NCBI GenBank assembly: GCA_934045075.1 | Contig: OW203744.1 | Location: 1,736,001-1,800,000 of the forward strand | Length of the DNA: 64,000 nucleotides | Source: Yponomeuta sedellus | Taxonomy: Eukaryota > Arthropoda > Insecta > Lepidoptera > Yponomeutidae | Direction: 5' to 3' | Part shown: positions 26,201 to 35,200 of the stretch, piece after piece | Layout of the letters: each line of letters starts with the position of its first letter | Position numbering within the stretch: the first letter of the stretch is position 1 | Notes under the pieces: model-generated | What the model saw: only the letters and a program-made list of their open reading frames with translations | The model's database searches: none | What the model was told of the DNA's origin: nothing | Made by a program: the position numbers and the translations under genes

Positions 26201-29200
26201 AGTTACTTCGTCCTTTTACGTCTATGCAGGCACCCAGTGGGTACTCCTGCCTATAATAGGTAGGTACTTGAGACACAGTTTTCTGTTGGAAAACCCTTGA
26301 ATAGCGGCTAAATCATGTTGTTAGCTAATTTCCGCGATTTAGTTGAGGTAATAAATTATTGGAATCCCTGCATACAAAACAAATTCACATTTCAGCGCAT
26401 CATTCCCCTCGAGAATTATTCAAAATTCATTAACACCGTATTAGGCAAACGATAGTAACCCTAACAAACATAATTCCGTCCATGCATTTCCGCCCTTACC
26501 TTCTTGACATAAGGCCTATAGTCGTACAGGCCCATGTTGCCGACGAGGAGCACTTTCCCGTTCTCGATGTAACCGGGGAACGGGCAGAAAACTGCAATGG
26601 CCACACAACATGTTAATAGGAAGTCCCATCCATCAATTAAGGTCTACGATGCAACTGGCCAACGTGCAGGAGGCACGATTTCAAACGAAAGTATTCTTGC
26701 CATACCCTCTTCACATTTAGGCACCTCGCCAGTCCAGTTGCCAAAGGAGCAGACCACGATGGGGTTCCCCTTAAGCTCGAAGCCGTCCTTGCATCGAAAA
26801 CGCGCCTTCATCCCGTGCTCCGTCTTGGGCGCTATCACCATGCCGTTACGAGGGAAGCGTGGCATCTTCTTGCATCTGGAATTGGGGCTGTTAGTGAGAT
26901 CTTGAAATCCCTAAGAAAATTATACTGGGGATTTTCCATCTTTTCTAGTAGGTAGCACTGGTGGGCAAGTGGAACCGAGTGATTGGAATCAATCACTTTG
27001 GTTAGGCAACATCAGGTAAGGTCAGGTGCTTTATGGGTGACCATTTTGTGTCTACCGCTAGTCGCATTTTACCGAACGCATCCGTGCTTCGCAAGGCACG
27101 CTAAGCCGTTGGTGCCAGCTGTCGTGTAATGGCAGTCGTTAAGCCATGTCAGAGGCCTTATGGATGGTTTGATAATTTCTGACAGTAAGGCCCGCCTCTG
27201 TCTTACAGACCTCCACCAACCCGGACTTGGTCCCCGTGGTGGAGTATGGCCTAACATTCCTGCGATGCAAGAAGAGATTCGTGCCCCAGTAGTAAGGGCT
27301 TACAAAGGGTTGATATAAGTCAGTCAGTCTAGTAGGATCTTAATACCATTCCGAGTAAACTGACTACCAGAGAACTTAATGATCCCCTGGTTAGCTAAAT
27401 GATTTTTAGGTGTCACTATAATGCATATCATACCGGTGCTATGTGCGTGAGCTATTTTATTTTTTTAAGGACCATCGCTAACGGTGAAGTAAAACATCGT
27501 GACGAAACCTGAGTGTCTGAGGTATTCAAATACCTTGGAATTGCCAATCCCCGTTGGGTCCCCGTGGTAATTAAGCCCATAATCTCTCTCTGTGAAAAGG
27601 CATGTGCCCCGCAGTAGGACGTTTATAGGCTACGCGAAAAAAAGGATCGCCAACAAGATTTACACATTACACTATTTTTATTTTAATGCACTGACCCGTG
27701 CTAGGTTTTTAAAAGATTTACACAATAATTACATAGCATGAAATTTTATCTGAAAAGATCATGCCCTCATACTTATAGGTAACCACAACATCTGTTAGTA
27801 ATAAAGCTATGTGCCCAGATAGAAGCATCTTTGCACACCATAGAGTCATCAATGTGGCTTATTTAATTTTGTGATGTCATTGTGATGTCAAAAAAGAATT
27901 TTTGCAAACAATATAGTCTTTTATCTGGCTTCTTTGCTATGTCATCGGAAATAACTGCACTTTCCTCAGTTCCTTATGACAAGCTAGTATAGGTTAGGTT
28001 AATATCAGAAGGTTTTCGGCGAAATAATCCATGGAAAAGTTAAGCACCGTATTCAATTTCAATGTTCAGTTCAAAGATAAGTGAAAAAGCTAGGATAAAC
28101 TTGAAAGCTTAGATAAAGAGCATTTTTGGGTCTGATGCCTTGGAACGATAACTCGATAGGTAATTTGTGGTACACAATTCCAATAAAACATTTAAGTTCA
28201 TTTTCTTATAAAAAAGTTAAATTTTGTTTTAAATATAAACAAAATTTCAGTCAACATCATCATCAACAGCCCACCTCTGCCCACTGCTGGGCATAGGCCT
28301 TTTCCCCATCACGCCATCCTTCGCGGTCTCTCGCTATTCGCATCTATAGGCTTCCTGTCGACCTGCCCAGATCGTCCCACCATCTGGCAGCCGGTCTACC
28401 CACCGAGCGCCATCCGGCTCTTGGCCGCCACTCCGTTACTGACCTGATCCATCTGCCGTCTTCACGCCACGCCAGAGGTCCTGCCCATCGCAACTTCCGA
28501 CTCGAGATGCGGTCACCACCAAAATTTCATTATCACAACCATAAAAACCACGGTCGGGTCTTACCTGGCAGGCTGACATCTTGGTATCTGCGTCCAAGTT
28601 CCATTGTTGCAGGTCACAGCGGCGTTGTTGGACGGAAACTCGTAGTTTTGCTCGCAGTTCACGACTATTATTTCACCTGGAAAATGGAGAAGAGTCAGTT
28701 TACGGAGCTGATCTTAGGTAGTAGACGACATTTTTTGACTGATGGATGCTTGTAGGTGTAAATAAATGTTTATTGGCCTATTAGAACTTTACTAGAACGA
28801 ACTCTAAGATTCGGAATCGAACTTCGTAACCTGATTTTTTGTTATTTACTTTTCATAAACATTTTCGCCACGTGAGATTGGGTAAGATGTGGCGCGACAA
28901 AAACCTAACGCAATTTTATTAATAGACGCGCCTCCTAATTTCTGGGGCTCACCAATTTCCGCGAAAGTATTCTGATATTAGACCTGCCGACGATCTTGGC
29001 CACAACTTCTACATGACTATATGTCCTCAAAGCGCTCGTGGCTAAGGCGAACCGAGTGATTAGAATCAATCACTTAGTTAAGCAACAACAGGCGCGGTCA
29101 GGGACAGGATGGGTGAGCGTCCCGTGACTACCGCTAGTGGCATTTTTCCGAGCGCTTCCGTGCTTCGCAAGGCACGTTAAGCCGTTGGTGCCGGCTGTCA

Positions 29201-32200
29201 TATAATGCCAGTCGTTAAACCATGTCAGAGGCCTTATGGGCGGCTTGATAACTTCTGACAGTAGGGCCCGCCACTGTCTTACAATCCTCCACGACCCCGG
29301 ACTTGGCCCCCGTGGTGGAGTATGGCCTAACCTTCCTGCGATGCAAGAAGAGCCCGTGCCCCAAAATTGGGGACATACAAGGGTTGATAACGATAACGAT
29401 AACGAAATATGATGTCCTCATAACATCTAAAACACTGCGAAGAGTCTCATTATTCTTCTTACCATGCTGCACCATTGTAGAGCTGCCGACAATCTTGGTC
29501 ACACCTTCTTGAGTGTCATTCTCTCCGGTTCTGTTCTCTAGTCGCACCACTTTTCCTTGGGACACGTGCGGCACCACGCACGGCGCTGGGGGAAACAAAA
29601 CGATAAAGTAGTAGAGTTGACTGCAAGGTGAGCCAAATCCTAGAGTTATACTCTTAGAAAGAAAAAGAGTTAAGACTTTACCACTTAAAATTTAAACATA
29701 CTCGAAGTACTAACCTCGCCAACAAGCGATTTTATGTACTAATTAAAATTGCTTGATGGCGGGATGATCTCAACAAATTCTTTCGATGTGGTCAAAAGCG
29801 GCAGACGACCGAAAATCTTGGCCTGAAACATATAAAGATACCGAAAATCTTGGTCCAAATGATATGATGAATGTATACATAAGAAATCACTGAATTGTTC
29901 AAGAGGGAAATACAGACGACAAGCTTTTAGATCCGTTCACTTTACTATGCTGTACTTCGGTTGACTTTGCAACTAAAACGTCCTATAGAATGTGCAATTT
30001 TATTCTGATTCGGAATGGCCTGTGTGGACAGACACAGGCTGATGATGATGATGATGGTGATTCTGATTCAAAGCTTTATTTAATTTAGAGCAGTAGAGCG
30101 CCGACTTCACATTCGGAAGGTCTTGGTTTCACATCCCGACGTGTACTACGACTTTGTTTTTAAGTTACGTACACTTGTGAAGTTGTAGAAGCAATAACAG
30201 CACCATTTGTTAACTGTAAAAGAACACATCGTAAGGAAGCCCGAGGGTTTGAGGTGTTCACACACCTCAGTGCTTGATTGCTAGTCCAAGGTGAACAAAC
30301 GTGACAAATATGCTGCGATTCTCTCTCTAACAGAAGGCCTGTGCCCTGCAGAAAAAAGGATATAGGTTTCGTAAAATGTTCAACTCCTCTGAACTCACCT
30401 AGGCATTTTGGCAACGGGTGACTCCAAGACCCGTCATTCTGACATATCGCTGATCCGTTTCCCTCCATCCTCATCCCATCTTGACATCGGAAGATGATGG
30501 ACGCTCCCAGACCAGTTCCCGACGAGATGTTCTCTAGCCAACCGTTCCAGAGCTGGCCGGGATGGCCACAATTTATTTCTGTACAAAGAGCAAGGTTCAT
30601 AGTAGGGGTTTTTATAGAAGATGGTCGAGTACGATTTGTGGATTTATATGGCTCTGTTAGATAGAAATTGCAACATTAATGTACGTCAACGTTGTAGCGA
30701 TGGTAACGAATATGTAAAACGCCGACCTCGAACTCATTTCAATAGCGGCATTTCAATGACATCGTTTTTTAATTGACGTACATCTGTGATTTTTAGGGTT
30801 TTAGTAACCAAAGGGTAACAATGAGACCCTATTACTAAGGGTGCGATCCGAGATGCCATGAAATCGATTGACGTGCCAATCCATATAAATGCAGTAGACA
30901 CAATAACCCTATTTCGTGCGGGATACTTTGGGACTACTAAATTTGATCGGATTTGCGCTGTAATCGATTTCATCGCATCTCGAAACGCAGTGTAAGACTC
31001 CACCCTCCGTCTGTCTGTCACCGAGCTGTCTGAATCACTGATATGTCACCGATCAGAATCGGATCAGAATCGGACCGTGAAAGCTAAACAACTGAAATTT
31101 TCACAGATGATATCTTTAGCCGCTAGAACAACAAATACTAAAATCAGAATAAAATAAACATTCCTTAAATCAAGTCCTGAGGCAAATTCGATGTCTTCAT
31201 CTTAATAATAAAGAGAAAAGTCACTCTTTGGGAGCTGTTCCCAATTCGCTGATATTTTCCACCTCGAAGGTGGCTTTTCTGATTCTCATTAGCGCTATCG
31301 AGCATACTATCAATTCAGGCAATAAATCGCCTTTGCAAGATTAGGTAGGTACTATTAAATGAAATGTAAGGTCAGGGATTAACATTCTACGAAACAGGTA
31401 TCACAAAAAAGAGGAGTCATACCTTTGCAAGCCGGTTGCGACCCCGACCACTTCTTGTCGGCTCCGCATCGCCTGGTCGCGTCGCCAACGAGCCGGTACC
31501 CGTACTTGCACTCATAGGACACCACGGAGTTGTAGGCGCAGGAGGTATACACGGCTTTGCCATGCCGTGGGCCTTCAGGCGGCGGGCACTGCACCTGTGT
31601 GACCACTAGATGGCGACACGTGTCGCTTTAAATCACCGATAGATGGCGCTGTCACTAATAAACAACATGGCGGAATGAAGACGCCATTTTCAAAGTCAAG
31701 CATGCACAAGACAAGAAAAGCGCTGAAAATATCATGCATCCGAGGCAATAAAACAATGTTTGTTGTTTTGAGTTTATTTTTTTCATCTACAGCACAAGAT
31801 TAGACAAGAGAATGTTACGCTTGTTAAGTTTTTCTAAAGCCAACATAACAGTTATCATCTACACACTCATGTACCTAGCTAAATGACATTTAAATAGAAA
31901 ATTGGAAACAAGGTGTTTTGACTAAGTATTTAGAGAGTTTTATTATTCTTATCATGGCCACAATATAGCTTTTCTTCATATTAGATGTTTTCTACGTAGA
32001 ATTTTAATGGAATAACAATAAATTCTATTAGCAAGATGGATGATAACAAGTTGCCTCCAGTTGCCTGAAGTTGTCTATGGTTTTCTAAATCTATGTCTAC
32101 TCAAACAGTCCCCTTCTCTTCTCCTTCTGTGGCAGCAGGAAAGGAGAAAAAAAGACATTTTGTAAGTTTTAACATGGATTAGTTTTAAAAATGGACATCC

Positions 32201-35200
32201 CACGAATAAACTGTATAACTGTATAAGAAGTTTTAATCACCTTTTTTTTAAAAATTAAATTGCAAATTATCGTATGGGACCTCCAATAATTAAAATTGCA
32301 TCATGACAATGATATTGCATATTTCAATGATAGCCATGATAATGTTTTTCTCTTATTTATTTTAGAATTTTTAACCAAAGCGTCATGCGAAAACTCTATT
32401 CCGTTTTTTTAATTCGGTATTACATTTGATTTTTTAATAAATTTTCACAACTCCAAAAACCATGCAGCATTCCACCACAATGCAAGGGCGACAGAAAATA
32501 TGGCAACTACATTGTCACGAAGCAATGCTAGGATCGCGTAAAGTTTTTAGAAAAAAAAACCTACCTTGGTGAGTCTGGCTGGTTGATCAATGTCAATGCC
32601 TATTTTGTCAGCCTACGCGTGATTGGAGAAGACCTATGTTTGAGGCAGTATAGCCAGTATCGCGGAAAACTAATATTTTCAAGAAATTATTATAATATGG
32701 CATCTAGATAACCAAGTCTTAAGTAATGAGAAGACTCCAACGCCAAAATCAAACAACCATTATGATTATTTCAAGATCCCAAATGTTCCTCAAGTTTCAC
32801 GGTTGCCTGACACAGTCTATTGATCAAGAAAATATACGACTCTCTTTCTATGATTGTCAAACAACCATCAACCATCGGCAGCGAGCTTTGTTGCAGGACA
32901 TGTTGACATCTTCTTAATAATTTTTGCAGCCAGACTCACCAAGAAGTCCCGAACATCAAAATTGGTCCCAAGCTACTTACGCACGCAGGTCGGCAGCTCC
33001 TTCGGTGCCCAGGCACCATCGGCTTGGCAGTACCTCTCAGCTTTGCCGACCAGCTCGAAGCCCTGGCCGCACTGGACCACGGCGCGGCAGCCGAAGGTGT
33101 GGCAGTCGGCTGTAACCCATCCATGGGGCACGTCGCCTGGTTCGCCACAGGAACGCGCTAGTGGACAGAAGTAAGGGGTGTTATAACACTCTTTTATGTG
33201 GCGGTGAGAATAGGACATTTTACGGCGCATGAAGAAACTTCCATGAAAAACGCTGACATTGTGGTAAATGAGTGTAATTTTGGACTTGCTCCTTAAAATG
33301 TAATACAGATATTATGGTTCACCTGGAGTTTGTCATATATATGACAAACTCCAGGTGATATTTTAAGGAGCAAGTCCAAAATTACACTCATTTACCACAA
33401 TGTATATATATATATATATATATATATCCTCCAAGCCGTATTCGGCTATGGCGACTGCTAGCTTGTCGCACTTGTTAGTCTTACGAAAGTTAGGTTTTTT
33501 CAAGCCAATCGAGTGAAGATATACAAACATCAAGCACTTATCCATTGGAGAAATTTTTCCTATAACAGTTTTTATGGACTACTACCCCACACTCCCATAC
33601 GGTTGCACACACCACAACCAGCTTATCTTGACCTCCACTCACGTTCGCAGCTGATGTCAGGTCCGTACCAGGAAGCCTGGCCGTCTATGGCCAAGCACTT
33701 AGCTCTAGGGAAGCCGTTAGTGACGTAGCCGGTGTGACAATGGTACTGCACGGTAGCGTCCAGGTCGAAGGTGGCCTGCTCGGGGAGCGCCGAGTGACGT
33801 GCGTGCTCGATGGTTGGGGGCTGCAGGCAGTAGACTGCAAGAGAACGTTCACGGTGGTATGCATATTCAGATAGTTTAAATATTTGCGGTGTATTTGAAA
33901 AGACGTGCCATTTTTGAAGAGTAGTGAAAAACAATCAATTCTTGGAGTTGGAAAAGCAAATTGAGTGTTCACGATGCCCGTAGCCCAGGCAATCGACATC
34001 ACTACTGAATACATAAATTATCTCTCCAGGTGCTTGTCCGCATAGAAATTACGTTACTAGTGCTTCATCAGTCGTCTCTGACACAGGTACGTTAGGATGT
34101 AGCAAAACTGCGGAAAACCACTACTGTCGGAACGACAGAGTCTTTCGCAGAATTTTGATATCGGCATAAAAACGAGACTTTTAAAAATACCTGTACTATT
34201 ACCACGACATGCAATAAATAAATGATTATGATTATGATATCTAATACGACGAGAGAGCGCGGCCCGGTGGCGTAGATCTGCAGACCCACCACATAGTAAC
34301 AGTGTGGACAGAAATATTCCACTCCTGGAAGCTGTGGTGACACAAGTATGCTACTACTATGATACATACTGTTCTCTGTCCCTAGGATACCTACTGTTCT
34401 CCTTGCAAGCCGGTGGTTGTCCAGCCCACTGTCCGTCTGCCTGGCAACTGCGGCTCTGCAGCCCCACCACATGGTAGCCGTGCGGACACGAATACACCGC
34501 TCTGTAGACAGACACAAATTATCTTCCACATTTGCTCAGCGCCCATTGCTGGGTGTGTTCCTTTTCTCTTCACGCAATCGTTCGCAGTATTTAGGCAAAA
34601 TCTACGACTAAATAATACGCTATGATCTGGACTAGAACTGCTAAGGCCAACTTCCGACACTTCTTAAATGTTTAGGTAGTCAGTAGAATAATTAAGCAGA
34701 AAGATATGTACCTAAATTAAATCAGGCTAGCTATAAGTTATTACAAAATTTAAAAACCTATTTAGAGGCTAAAAATTTCACCCATGCCGGTATTCGAACC
34801 CGCAACCTCTGGCTATCCGTGCCTGGGCATGGGTGAAATTTTTAGCCTCTAAATAGGTTTTTAAAGGAGATTGACCATTTTTGTATGAACGTTGGACCAA
34901 GTGCTGCCCAACATTGAAACATGGTACATAATGTTCCTTAGACTAATACCAGACTGTAACCCAAAGCGCTTTAGAATCTATCCGAGGAGTACTGAGAAAA
35001 AAAATATTTTTCATAGGATTTACATTGACGAAAAATCATAACCAACAGCTGTTTTTTTGAAATGAAACACGGTATATTGTGAACAATGGATTATTTATTA
35101 CTATTATGACACTTGCTAAGGATGGTGCTTTAATAAATCAATCATTTATTCGTTACATGATCATGATGTAAACATTAATGATAACTAGTCAATCATCCTC

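Noticed and set aside
31579..31605. Nearer acceptor CACACAG for exon 5
   Set aside because: It would change the frame so that CPPPEG is lost; ATCTAG at 31606 keeps phase with exon 4.
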